Made by a program: the position numbers and the translations under genes. This document shows, one piece after another, positions 17,156-26,563 of a stretch of 64,000 nt of DNA. This DNA comes from Leadbetterella sp040829825 (lineage in GTDB: Bacteria > Bacteroidota > Bacteroidia > Cytophagales > Spirosomataceae). The notes beneath the pieces are model-generated. The model worked only from the letters and a program-made list of their open reading frames with translations, was not told where the DNA came from and did not search any database. The stretch lies in assembly GCF_040829825.1 (NCBI RefSeq), contig NZ_JBFOLH010000015.1; one strand, written 5' to 3'. How positions within the stretch are numbered: the first letter of the stretch is position 1; the number at the start of each line of letters is the position of its first letter.

Positions 17156-17171
17156 ATGCAAACCTTTGCAT
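17156..17171. promoter_or_regulatory. candidate operator dyad in the LacI-susC divergent region
   Basis: ATGCAAA-CC-TTTGCAT, a perfect 7-bp-arm inverted repeat, lies in the 346-bp divergent region. Related TGCAAT/ATTGCA words occur on both sides (about 17108-17113 and 17183-17188), as does GTTTAAAC (17093-17100). LacI-family operators are usually 14-20 bp dyads, so this fits in size. The rest of the region is AT-rich, with no clear TAnnTTTG for susC. Confidence 0.45.
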
Positions 17172-17373
17172 AGAATTAAAAATGCAATTGCTCGTTTCAT
17201 AAGATTATTTCCGATTGCTTTGCTTTCACAAAAGAGAAAGCGGTTTACTTTCTAAATATACGGCATTTCAGGGTGAATTGTGTCATCGCGACAAAATAAT
17301 ATAGATGAACCCGGGCATTTTAAAGGTATACCGGCCTTTACAGAATAAAAACAACCTAAAAATAAAAAAATGT

Positions 17374-20300
17374 ATGAGAGAAAATTTAACAGTGCGGCTT
17401 TTTCGTAAAGGAAAAACGGCTCAGTATCTTAGGGCAGAAGTAAAGATTGCAGTACTTTTGGTCGCATTCCTGACCATTTCAATTCATTCTTTCGCGCAGA
17501 GAACCATCAGTGGAAAAGTCTCTTCCGGAAACGAAACACTGGCAGGAGTAACCATTAACGAGAAAGGTACCGGCAACTCTACTTTTTCGGATGTGAACGG
17601 AAGATACACCCTCCGGGTGCAGGGAACGAACCCCACGCTGGTTTTTACTTTTGTAGGGTTCGAAACGCAGGAAGTGGCAGCCGGCGACCGAGCAGTGGTG
17701 GATGTGTCGCTGACCGAGTTGGCAACCAACCTGGATGAAGTGGTCATTATTGGTTATGGCCAGGCTAAAAAAAGCGACCTGACCGGCTCTGTTTCCAGCA
17801 TGAATGCGGAAAGCATTCAGCGGACCAACAAAACCAACGTTTTCCAGGCCATGCAGGGACAGGTAGCAGGGGTAAACCTGCAGATGACCGACAACAAGCC
17901 CGGCGGTGCGTTTAACGTGAGGATCAGGGGATCAAATACCATTAACTCAGGCGAAGCCATTGAAAATGCCGGTTACAGTGCCGGTCAGAACCCCCTCTAT
18001 ATCGTTGACGGGATCTTTGTAAACGATATCTCTTTCCTGAACCCGTCGGATATCGACCAGATGGATATTCTGAAAGATGCCTCAGCAACGGCTATCTACG
18101 GTTCACGGGGAACCAACGGCGTGGTCATTATCAAAACCAAAGGAGGCGCAAAAGGCCGGCTTTCAGTTTCATATGACAATTATTTCGGTACCAAGCAGGC
18201 GTACCACCTTCCCGACATGCTCCAGGGAGCCGAATTCGTAGATTACTTTAAAGATGCCGTAGTGGGTCTGCAATGGGCCGGCGGGAATATGAACTTCGGC
18301 CGCGATGACGTGGATCTGAGCAAGTATATGCGGCCTAATGAGCTGGCCAACATCAGCGCCAATAAGTATACGGACTGGATCAGCCTGGTTAATCAGCCCG
18401 GGTTCCAGACCAACCATACCGTAGGATTGAGCGGCGGAAATGAAAACACCACTTTCGGCCTGGGAATGGCGTATACCAAAGACGAAGGTACCTTTGAAGG
18501 CGAAGGTTTTGAACGATACACCATGCGGGCCAATATCAGCAGCCGGATCCTTCCGAATGTAACCCTGGGCTACACCAATTACATCGCTCTTTCTACCCGT
18601 GATGAAGGAAGTAAGGAAGGCCTGAGAAGCGCCTATCGCCTGCGGCCTACGGGCAGCCCTTATGATGAGAACGGCGAGCTGCTGTTCTTCCCGCTGCAAG
18701 GAGAATCGTTCATTACCAACCCGCTCTTTGAAGCCGATAACTGGGTGAACCAGACCCGTGCACTGAATTACCTGGGCAATCTTTCACTGGAGATTACCCC
18801 GCTGAAAAACCTGAAGCTCAGCTCCAATTTCTCTCCGAATGTGGAATTTACCCGCCTGGGCGAATACAGGGGGCGCTACAGCAAGGCTACCAGCGGTAAC
18901 CAGCAGAACACCCGCGCCGTAGTGAATAACCGCAACCGGATGTCGTATACCTGGGATAACATCATTAACTACGACTGGAAAATTAATGCGGATAACAACC
19001 TGAATGCAACATTCGTTTACTCGCAATTCTATGACCGTTATGAGAATTACAACGCAGAAAGAAGAAACTTTTCTACCGACCAGTACCTGTTTTATAACAT
19101 GGGGGCGGGTTCGGTGCTGCAGTCGGCTACCAGCAGCTTTTCCAAGCAAACGCTGGAATCGTATACGGGTCGCCTGAATTACGGCCTCAAAGGCAGGTAC
19201 CTCCTGACGCTGACCGGCCGGTATGACGGGTCGTCTATCCTGGCAGCCAATAATAAATGGGCCTTCTTCCCGTCGGCAGCCATTGCCTGGAGAATGGTGG
19301 AAGAAGACTTCATGCAGAACCAGGACATATTCAGCGACCTGAAGTTCCGGTTGAGCTACGGCCAGACCGGTAACAACGGAACCGGCGGCGGACTTTCACC
19401 ACTGGCCTCCCTTTCGCTTATTGGCAGTAACTTTACCAACATCGGCGACCAGGTGATCCAGACCGCCTTTGTAAGCGGACTGGCCAACCAGGACCTGACC
19501 TGGGAGAAAACCAAGGAATGGAACTTCGGGGTGGATTTCGGCCTGCTCAAAAACAGGATCACCGGTACGCTGGACATTTATAACCGCCTCAACTCGGATA
19601 TCATCTTCTTCCGGCCGGTTCCTACAGCCACAGGCTATTCCGGGGTGTTTGATAACGTAGGAGAAGCAACCAACAAAGGCGTGGAATTTGCCGTAACTTC
19701 CAGGAATATCAATAAAGGCGACTTCCGCTGGACCACCTCCCTGAACTTTGCGACCAACCGGAACAAGATCACTCAGCTTTACGGCGGGGTAGACGAGATC
19801 CTGTTCGGTGTGCAGGGCGGATCGTACATCCATAAGGTGGGTTACCCGATCGGCTCGATCTATACCTGGGAATTTGACGGCATCTGGCAGCTGGATGAGC
19901 TGGAAGCCGCCAAAAAAGTAGGCCAGCTGCCCGGCCAGGTAAAAGTGAAAGACATTGACGGAAACGGCGTGATCAACGCCGATGACCGGACTGTGATCGG
20001 CAATGCCATGCCGAAATGGACCGGCGGTATCACCAATACGCTGGATTACAAGAATTTCGACTTTTCATTTTTTGTCTATACCTCGCAGGGCGCCCGTAGC
20101 AACAGCTACTTCCATATCTCGCATACCGGCGGATTTGATGCTACTCCGGGAAGGTTTAACAGCCTGAAGACCAATTACTGGACACCCGATAACCCGTCGA
20201 ACGACTGGTACCAGCCCAGCAATAACGGTCCGTATGCCGCAGCGCTTCAGTACCCCGATGTTTCTTATGTAAAAGTAGGTTACATCACCCTGGGATACAG

Positions 20301-20481
20301 CCTGAACCAGAAATTCCTGGATAAGATCAGGGTGAAGAGCGCCAGGCTGTATGTAACCGGTCAGAACCCGTTTACCTTCACGGATTACGTAGGGTTTGAC
20401 CCGGAAACGGCTGTGAGAAACTCGTATGCTTCGGCACACATGACCCGGACCTGGATGGGAGGCGTGAACATTAAATTTTAA
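17374..20481 (+). CDS. SusC/RagA family TonB-linked outer membrane transporter
   Basis: A 1035-residue protein from ATG 17374. The start is chosen because a basic N-terminus leads into the signal segment VKIAVLLVAFLTISIHSFAQ; the frame stays open back to 17305. A CarboxypepD-reg-like beta domain follows (RTISGKV to VGFETQEV), then the plug with the SusC signature NLDEVVIIGYG and the loop NPLYIVDGIFVNDIS, then a 22-strand barrel ending MTRTWMGGVNIKF. SusC proteins import oligosaccharides through the outer membrane with a SusD lid. The ligand is unknown. First gene of the + strand series, 13 bp before susD. Confidence 0.96.
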   Translation: MRENLTVRLFRKGKTAQYLRAEVKIAVLLVAFLTISIHSFAQRTISGKVSSGNETLAGVTINEKGTGNSTFSDVNGRYTLRVQGTNPTLVFTFVGFETQEVAAGDRAVVDVSLTELATNLDEVVIIGYGQAKKSDLTGSVSSMNAESIQRTNKTNVFQAMQGQVAGVNLQMTDNKPGGAFNVRIRGSNTINSGEAIENAGYSAGQNPLYIVDGIFVNDISFLNPSDIDQMDILKDASATAIYGSRGTNGVVIIKTKGGAKGRLSVSYDNYFGTKQAYHLPDMLQGAEFVDYFKDAVVGLQWAGGNMNFGRDDVDLSKYMRPNELANISANKYTDWISLVNQPGFQTNHTVGLSGGNENTTFGLGMAYTKDEGTFEGEGFERYTMRANISSRILPNVTLGYTNYIALSTRDEGSKEGLRSAYRLRPTGSPYDENGELLFFPLQGESFITNPLFEADNWVNQTRALNYLGNLSLEITPLKNLKLSSNFSPNVEFTRLGEYRGRYSKATSGNQQNTRAVVNNRNRMSYTWDNIINYDWKINADNNLNATFVYSQFYDRYENYNAERRNFSTDQYLFYNMGAGSVLQSATSSFSKQTLESYTGRLNYGLKGRYLLTLTGRYDGSSILAANNKWAFFPSAAIAWRMVEEDFMQNQDIFSDLKFRLSYGQTGNNGTGGGLSPLASLSLIGSNFTNIGDQVIQTAFVSGLANQDLTWEKTKEWNFGVDFGLLKNRITGTLDIYNRLNSDIIFFRPVPTATGYSGVFDNVGEATNKGVEFAVTSRNINKGDFRWTTSLNFATNRNKITQLYGGVDEILFGVQGGSYIHKVGYPIGSIYTWEFDGIWQLDELEAAKKVGQLPGQVKVKDIDGNGVINADDRTVIGNAMPKWTGGITNTLDYKNFDFSFFVYTSQGARSNSYFHISHTGGFDATPGRFNSLKTNYWTPDNPSNDWYQPSNNGPYAAALQYPDVSYVKVGYITLGYSLNQKFLDKIRVKSARLYVTGQNPFTFTDYVGFDPETAVRNSYASAHMTRTWMGGVNIKF

Positions 20482-20494
20482 AAATTGAGAAGAA

Positions 20495-22087
20495 ATGAAA
20501 AAGAATCTTTTAGCTATATTTTTTGCACTCTTTGCGCTGACCTCCTGCAAAGATTTCCTGGAGGAGGAGAACAGGCAGTCGCTCACCGGTAATGAGATCT
20601 TTAAAGACCCGGCCTCGTTTGACCAGCTTGTTGCTGAAACGTATTACCGGGCCCGTTGGGCCACTTCTACCTACGATGTAGACCAGCTGGGTACCGATAT
20701 TTATACCCGCGGCGGTATTGTGGCAGGTATTGATGAGCTGAACGACTACGTGAACCTGCGGCCGTTCAACGGTTCGGTTCTCTCTTCCTGGAACAACAAT
20801 TACGGGCTGATCGCCGCCGCCAATACGGCCATTGACCGCTCAGCCGAGATAAGCGGACTGACCGAGACGGCCAAAGCAAAAGGATTGGGCGAAGCCAAGT
20901 TCTTCCGGGCCTACGGGTATTTTAACCTGGTAGAGCAATTCGGGGGCGTTCCGCTCATTGTGAATGAAGTACGTACCGCCCAGACCGAGCTGATAAGAGC
21001 CGATGAAGCCCAGGTGTATACCCAGATTCTGAAAGACCTTGACGAGGCCCTGGCCGGCGTGGAAGAGAGCCCGGCCCTGTACGGCACGGTATCTAAAGAT
21101 GCCGTACGGCACCTGAAATCAAAAGTGTTGCTTACCCGGGGATACAAGAGCTTCAAAGGGGCTTCTGACTTTGCCGAAGCGGCAGCCCTGGCCGAGAGCG
21201 TGATCTCCAAACACCCGCTGGCCTCTGATTTTGCCTCTTTCTTTACCAAAGCAGGGCAGAGAAACCCCGAAGTGGTATTCTCAATTCTGTACGGTTCTAA
21301 CCCGGTCACCCGCCGGGAAGGAAACAGCCGTCACCTGCTGTTTAAGTTCTCGTACGACGTATACCCCGGCATGACCCGCTCTACCCTGTATCACAGAGGA
21401 CTGGGTCCGGCGCCGACCCCCTTCTTCTATACTCTTTTTGAAGACGGAGACAAGCGGGAAGCCGCTACCATCCGGAGAACCCTGCTGGCAGAGCTGGCCG
21501 ATGCCGAAAGAGGCGTGAAAGTAGGCGATACGGTCATTCATTTTCCGAAAACCGCCTGGTCGGCCCAGATGATCGCTTCCAAAAAATATACCGTGGTGAA
21601 TCCCGGAAGCTATTTTACGCCTAACGGCACCACGCAGATCCAGTACCCGATGTTCCGGAAATTTGATGACCCCGGTGTGCCGTATACCAACCCCGGTATC
21701 AACCCGGAAGGCGAGCGTGACGCCGTGATCATGCGGGGCGGAGAAGCCCGGCTGATTGCTGCAGAGGCTTACCTGAATGCCGGTGATAAGGCCAAAGCCG
21801 CTGCCCATATCAATGCGCTGAGAACCCGTGCAGGGCTCTCAAAGATGTACTCCGCCGATGAGGTGACCGTAGACGTGATCCTGGACGAAGGAGCAAAAGA
21901 GCTGGCCGGTGAGGTTAGCCGGTGGATGGACCTTAAGCGTACCGGTAAGCTGATTGAGCGGGCTATGGCGCACAATCCGCATGTGGCTTTGAACAAGGCG
22001 CTGAAAGAATACCACCTGCTCAGGCCCATTCCGAACAGCGAGATTGATGCTACGGGCGGTTCGTTGACACAGAATACAGGGTATTAG
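20495..22087 (+). CDS. SusD/RagB family nutrient-binding lipoprotein
   Basis: A 530-residue protein with a lipoprotein signal (MKKNLLAIFFALFALTSCKDF; lipobox Cys18). The SusD fold follows: TPR-type helices (GLGEAKFFRAYGYFNLVEQFGG, ADEAQVYTQILKDLDEAL) and the C-terminal RagB region (RGGEARLIAAEAYLNAGDKA, EGAKELAGEVSRWMDLKRTG). SusD lids the SusC barrel on the cell surface and binds the glycan. A strong hairpin with a T-tract follows the stop, probably to lower expression of the downstream enzymes relative to SusC/SusD. Confidence 0.95.
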   Translation: MKKNLLAIFFALFALTSCKDFLEEENRQSLTGNEIFKDPASFDQLVAETYYRARWATSTYDVDQLGTDIYTRGGIVAGIDELNDYVNLRPFNGSVLSSWNNNYGLIAAANTAIDRSAEISGLTETAKAKGLGEAKFFRAYGYFNLVEQFGGVPLIVNEVRTAQTELIRADEAQVYTQILKDLDEALAGVEESPALYGTVSKDAVRHLKSKVLLTRGYKSFKGASDFAEAAALAESVISKHPLASDFASFFTKAGQRNPEVVFSILYGSNPVTRREGNSRHLLFKFSYDVYPGMTRSTLYHRGLGPAPTPFFYTLFEDGDKREAATIRRTLLAELADAERGVKVGDTVIHFPKTAWSAQMIASKKYTVVNPGSYFTPNGTTQIQYPMFRKFDDPGVPYTNPGINPEGERDAVIMRGGEARLIAAEAYLNAGDKAKAAAHINALRTRAGLSKMYSADEVTVDVILDEGAKELAGEVSRWMDLKRTGKLIERAMAHNPHVALNKALKEYHLLRPIPNSEIDATGGSLTQNTGY

Positions 22088-22111
22088 AAAATGGTTGAAT
22101 AAATATCAGGA

Positions 22112-22144
22112 TATCAGGGTGGTGCATATCACCCTGATACTTTT
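22112..22144 (+). terminator. intra-operon terminator/attenuator after susD
   Basis: TATCAGGGTG (22112-22121) and CACCCTGATA (22130-22139) form a 10-bp stem with an 8-base loop, followed by CTTTT. It separates SusC/SusD from the enzyme genes on the same strand. Confidence 0.7.
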
Positions 22145-22165
22145 AAACTTTAAATACGGTTAACC

Positions 22166-23914
22166 ATGAATAGGAAAGAATTTATACGGCAATCGGCCGG
22201 GGCAGGAATGCTCCTCTTTTCTGCACTGGGAAATAAGGCCTGGGCATCCGGTCCGGTTACTGAACTGATGAAGAAGCTGGTGGAAGGGAACGACCGGTTC
22301 ATTGAAGATTTTCTTGCAAGAGGGGCAGAAGGCCCGAAACAGGGCGGCAGAAATTACGGCTATAACTTTGCCAAGCTTGCCGCAGCGTATTGCCACCCGG
22401 AGTCGCGGTACCACCATGACGAGCGCCTGGTGAATGCTATGAAAGAAATTTCTGTCCATTTTTTGAACGCACTGTCGCCTGACGGCACCATGACCGCGGG
22501 CAATATCGAATCCCCACCGGATACGGCCTTCATTATGGAGCCTTTGTGTTCCGGGGTGCATATTCTTAATCAAAGCCGGCAGAAATCACTCGATGCGGTA
22601 AAAGCCTCCATCAAAGTGCCTATTGAAAAAGTAGGCGGAGCGCTGGCAGTAGGAGGGGTTCACACGCCGAACCACCGATGGGAGATTTGTGCTGCCCTTG
22701 CCTGGATAAACCGCCTGTATCCGGATAAAAAATATACCAACCGGATTGATGAGTGGCTGTCAGAAGGCATTTATATGGATGAAGACGGCCATTACCCGGA
22801 AAGGAGCATGAACTATGCGGATGTGGAAAACCGCGCCTTTATCACCCTCGGCCACCTGCTCGACCGCCCGGCCCTGTATGAGCCGGTGACCAAAAGCCTT
22901 ACCATGGCGTGGTATTATACAGAGCCCAATGGTGAGCTGATCACTTTTGACTCCCGGCGCCAGGATCAGTATTCCAGCAGGGAGATCATGGTACAATACC
23001 TCCATTACCGTTTTCTGGCCATTGAGAAGCAGAATACACTGTTTTCGGCTATAACCTCGTTTATTGAGACCTTGCCCGACTTCGGGAAAAATGTGGTGGA
23101 CCAGTGCCTGTATAATTTTATGGCAGATCCCGTGCTGGCCCGGGAGCTTCCCCGGCCCGGAGCTCTTCCGGTAAACTTTGAAAAGTTCTTTAAAACCAGC
23201 AGCCTGGTGAGGATCCGCCGGGAGGAGACTGCGCTGACCCTTTTCGGAGGTAATGACCTTCCGCTGATCATTGCGTCGGGCCGTTCGGTAAGTCCTAACT
23301 TTTTCGGTTACAGGAAAGGTGTCGCCGCCTTAAAATATATGCGGATGTCATCGCGGTTTTTCAGCATGGGATATTTCAGGAGTGAGGGGATCTCGCAGGA
23401 GAACGGAAAATATGTGCTTTACAACAAGCTGCAGGCCCCTTATTACCAGCCGCTCAAACCCGGCGACCGGAGAAAAGACGGAGATTACGAGCTGACACCC
23501 AGCGTGGATGACCGCTTCTGGAGCAAAATGTCGTTCGATAAGCGGCCGGCCGATTTTAAAACCCTGGAAAGCAGGGTGGTGGTTTCAGAAAATAACGGTG
23601 AGGTGACCATGGATTTTGAAGTGACCGGTGCAGAAGGTGTAGCCGTCACTGTACAGCTTTGTTTTGATGAGGGGGGCGAGCTTAACGGTATCCAGGAAGG
23701 AGGAAGCGGTGCACATTTCCTGCCGGAAGGATACGGCGAATTCAGGAGAGGGAAAGACAGGATCACCTTCGGACCCGGGGTTAAAAAGCACGAATGGACC
23801 CGCGGCCTGGAAGGCGAGAAGTACAGCGTGCTGAACGGCAACCTGAACACGCCGGGTCACCACGTTTACCTGACGGGCTATACTCCGTTTAAGCATACCC
23901 TGAAAATCAGGTAG
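22166..23914 (+). CDS. secreted protein, candidate uronate lyase with helical toroid and beta domain
   Basis: 582 residues with an export signal (MNRKEFIRQSAGAGMLLFSA). The Arg-Lys pair gives a Tat-like look without the twin Arg. I cannot assign a named family. Residues about 30-330 are helix-rich, as in (alpha/alpha) toroid lyases; residues about 340-582 are beta-rich, ending in GHHVYLTGYTPFKHTLKIR. Within the helical part, TPNHRWE places Asn169-His170, and GHYPERSMNY places Tyr210 and Tyr217. Asn/His plus Tyr is the catalytic arrangement of several uronate lyases (for example PL8, PL12, PL15 and PL17 types). A lyase here would supply the unsaturated uronide that the downstream GH105 needs. 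That function is inference from motif and context. Confidence 0.7.
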   Translation: MNRKEFIRQSAGAGMLLFSALGNKAWASGPVTELMKKLVEGNDRFIEDFLARGAEGPKQGGRNYGYNFAKLAAAYCHPESRYHHDERLVNAMKEISVHFLNALSPDGTMTAGNIESPPDTAFIMEPLCSGVHILNQSRQKSLDAVKASIKVPIEKVGGALAVGGVHTPNHRWEICAALAWINRLYPDKKYTNRIDEWLSEGIYMDEDGHYPERSMNYADVENRAFITLGHLLDRPALYEPVTKSLTMAWYYTEPNGELITFDSRRQDQYSSREIMVQYLHYRFLAIEKQNTLFSAITSFIETLPDFGKNVVDQCLYNFMADPVLARELPRPGALPVNFEKFFKTSSLVRIRREETALTLFGGNDLPLIIASGRSVSPNFFGYRKGVAALKYMRMSSRFFSMGYFRSEGISQENGKYVLYNKLQAPYYQPLKPGDRRKDGDYELTPSVDDRFWSKMSFDKRPADFKTLESRVVVSENNGEVTMDFEVTGAEGVAVTVQLCFDEGGELNGIQEGGSGAHFLPEGYGEFRRGKDRITFGPGVKKHEWTRGLEGEKYSVLNGNLNTPGHHVYLTGYTPFKHTLKIR

Positions 23915-23951
23915 TAACTCCCGGAAATTATCCAACAAAACCCGAAACAGG

Positions 23952-25223
23952 ATGAGAAAATGGTATATTGTACTCTTTGCTGCTCTCTGCAGCTGCAACG
24001 ATAAAAATGTGCTCTCGCTTGACCTTCAGAATGAAAGCGGGATCGCTTTGAAAGAAAAGCCCGTGGTGCTGCCCAGGGAGCAGGTAGACCGGTACTGGAA
24101 AGAAGGGTTGAAACCTTTGGTGCTGGATGCCGGGAAAGATACCCTGGCAGCCCAGCTCGATGACACCGACGGTGACGGGCAGTGGGATCAGCTATTTTTC
24201 CTGGCCGATTTTCAGCCGGAAGAAAAAAAGCAGCTGACCCTGCGCTGGGTAATCAGCCTACCCGAATTCGAGAAACGCACCAGCGTGCGGTTTGGGGTAA
24301 GAGACTCCCTGAATGATGTGGTAAAGCCTAAGCTGACCGATGTGTTCTTCCCGAACGAGCTGCCCGGGGTAAACGGCTATCAGCCCTACCAGACCGACGG
24401 CCCGAGCTGGGAGAACGATAAAGTAGGTTTCCGGCATTACCTCGACGGACGGAACTCGAAAGACGTTTTTGGTAAAAAAGTAAGCTACATGTCGCCTGAA
24501 AACGTAGGTATCAATGCGGCCGGCGTGACCGAAGATAATTACCATGTGATGGAAGACTGGGGCCGCGATATTCTTTCGGTAGGTACCTCACTGGGGGTGG
24601 GCGGTGTGTCGTTCATGATCGGTGATGACCGCCTGAGAAGGCTGGGCATTATAGAGGGAGACCCGAAAGGAAATGTTGACAGCACCGTTTTTACCATCTT
24701 CTCCGAAGGACCTGTGCGTTCTGTGATTAACTTTGATTACCGGAACTGGCGGCCTTTGGATGAAAACCGGGCCTATAACGTACAGGAAACGGTAAAGATA
24801 TGGCCGGGATTTTACGGGTATAAAAATACGGTAAGGATGGCTAATCCGTCAGGCGACGAAACCCTGCTAGTGGGCCTGGTGAACTCGCGGACAGACAAGC
24901 CCCTGAAAACGATCTACGAGAACGATCAGTGGATTGTGCTGGGCACGCACGATAAGCAGACCTACGAAAAAGAATGGTGGCTGGGCCTTGCCCTGGTACT
25001 GCCAAAAGAAGGATACCTCGGGTATATCAAAGCGCCTGACACGGGACGGATCGCTACGTCTTACCTGGCTAAATTTACGGCAGACAAGCCGGTTTCCTAT
25101 TATGCCATGGCCTGCTGGGAGCTGCGCGATGCCGGTTTCAGGGAAGAAGCCTATTTTGAAAATTACCTGAAAAGCTTTACAGATCAGCTAAGTGCCAACA
25201 TTAAAATTACCGTGAACCCATGA
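23952..25223 (+). CDS. DUF4861-like lipoprotein of the uronide-degradation cluster
   Basis: A 423-residue protein with a lipoprotein-type N-terminus (MRKWYIVLFAALCSCNDKN; Cys13 or Cys15). The central PYQTDGPSWENDKVGFRHYL and DGRNSKDVFGKK segments are what I associate with DUF4861, a family often next to GH88/GH105 uronyl hydrolases in Bacteroidota. Its activity is not known to me. The mature part is mainly beta-strand with conserved Trp/Asp/His. Its stop overlaps the GH105 start by ATGA (25220-25223), so they are translated together and probably act on the same product. Confidence 0.8.
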   Translation: MRKWYIVLFAALCSCNDKNVLSLDLQNESGIALKEKPVVLPREQVDRYWKEGLKPLVLDAGKDTLAAQLDDTDGDGQWDQLFFLADFQPEEKKQLTLRWVISLPEFEKRTSVRFGVRDSLNDVVKPKLTDVFFPNELPGVNGYQPYQTDGPSWENDKVGFRHYLDGRNSKDVFGKKVSYMSPENVGINAAGVTEDNYHVMEDWGRDILSVGTSLGVGGVSFMIGDDRLRRLGIIEGDPKGNVDSTVFTIFSEGPVRSVINFDYRNWRPLDENRAYNVQETVKIWPGFYGYKNTVRMANPSGDETLLVGLVNSRTDKPLKTIYENDQWIVLGTHDKQTYEKEWWLGLALVLPKEGYLGYIKAPDTGRIATSYLAKFTADKPVSYYAMACWELRDAGFREEAYFENYLKSFTDQLSANIKITVNP

Positions 25224-26563
25224 TAAAATTGCGGAGAACACTGTTTGCCGGTATGCTCGGCGTTGTAAGCATAGGACAGCTGGCGGCCCAGGTCAATGAT
25301 TCCAATACGCCCCTGCACTTGCTTCAGCCCGATTACCCCCATGCCTATGGCAAGGCAGATGTGAAATCGGTGAAAGCAGACCTCGACAGGATCCTGGCCT
25401 ACCTGGATACCGTAACGCCGGTACAGGTGCTGGACAAAACGTCAGGAAAACAGCTTGATCCTGCTGCACCGGGCAACAACGCGGTCTTTGCCAAAGGCGA
25501 TTACCGGTTATTCAGCTATGAATGGGGAGTGACTTACTCCGGCATGCTGGCCGTCAGTGCCGTATCGGGCGATAAAAGGTATGCCGACTATACCCGGAAA
25601 CGGGTAGACTTCCTGGCGGCGCTGGCCGCATATTACCGGGATAAAACAGGTACAGAGGTACAGAAAAATTCGCCGGTGGCCAGCCTGCTGCACCCCCACG
25701 CCCTGGACGACGCGGGGGCACTATGCATGGCCATGATCAAAGCGTTGCAAGGCGGGAATGAAAAGCAGCTAAGGCCGGTGATCGGTAACTTCATTGACTT
25801 TATCATGAATAAGGAGTATCGCCTGCCCGATGGCACTTTTGCCCGGAACCGCCCCCTGAAAAATACGGTCTGGCTGGACGATATGTTCATGAGCGTGCCG
25901 GCCATAGCGTATATGGGGAAACTCACCGGTGAGCAGAAATACTTTGACGAAGCTACCCGGCAGGTGAAGCAATTCAGCAAACGAATGTTCGATACGCAGA
26001 AAAATATTTTTATGCACGGGTGGCTGGAAGAAGCCGCGGTTCAGCCCAAATACCATTGGGGCCGGGCCAACGGCTGGGCCATTATGGCCATCACCGAGCT
26101 CCTGAGCCTTCTGCCGGAAGACCACAAAGACCGGCCGGAGATCATAGAGCTGTATCGCCGGCACGTTCAGGGACTGGCTGCTTTACAGTCAGGGCAGGGA
26201 TTCTGGCACCAGTTGCTCGACAGAAGTGACACCTACCTGGAAACCTCAGCTACAGCCATCTTTACCTACTCCATTACCAGGGGCATCAACGAGGGCTGGC
26301 TCGATTATGAAGCTTTCGGGCCCATGGTGCTGCTGGCCTGGGAAGCCCTCTCTACCCGCATCACGCCCGAAGGGCAAATCACGGGTACCTGCGTGGGAAC
26401 GGGCATGGGCTTTGACCCGGCCTTTTATTACTACCGGCCCGTAAACCGGTTTGCGGCCCATAGCTACGGGCCCATGCTGCTGGCCGGTGCTGAAATAATG
26501 AAGCTTTTGAATAACCATAAATACGGTATCAATGAAACAGCTGTGCAGTTTATTCAGAAATAG
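25220..26563 (+). CDS. GH105 unsaturated uronyl hydrolase (rhamnogalacturonyl/glucuronyl type)
   Basis: A 447-residue (alpha/alpha)6-barrel enzyme with an N-terminal signal segment (RRTLFAGMLGVVSIGQLAAQ). Family motifs are KNTVWLDDMFMSVP, with the catalytic Asp220/Asp221 pair, and YHWGRANGWAIMA (279-290). GH105 hydrates the 4,5-double bond of an unsaturated uronic acid left by a lyase and so releases the next residue. The aglycone could be rhamnose, another sugar or, in this context, inositol (inference). Coupled to the DUF4861 gene by ATGA. Its 3' end overlaps the phospholipase C gene by 32 bp. Confidence 0.93.
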   Translation: MIKLRRTLFAGMLGVVSIGQLAAQVNDSNTPLHLLQPDYPHAYGKADVKSVKADLDRILAYLDTVTPVQVLDKTSGKQLDPAAPGNNAVFAKGDYRLFSYEWGVTYSGMLAVSAVSGDKRYADYTRKRVDFLAALAAYYRDKTGTEVQKNSPVASLLHPHALDDAGALCMAMIKALQGGNEKQLRPVIGNFIDFIMNKEYRLPDGTFARNRPLKNTVWLDDMFMSVPAIAYMGKLTGEQKYFDEATRQVKQFSKRMFDTQKNIFMHGWLEEAAVQPKYHWGRANGWAIMAITELLSLLPEDHKDRPEIIELYRRHVQGLAALQSGQGFWHQLLDRSDTYLETSATAIFTYSITRGINEGWLDYEAFGPMVLLAWEALSTRITPEGQITGTCVGTGMGFDPAFYYYRPVNRFAAHSYGPMLLAGAEIMKLLNNHKYGINETAVQFIQK

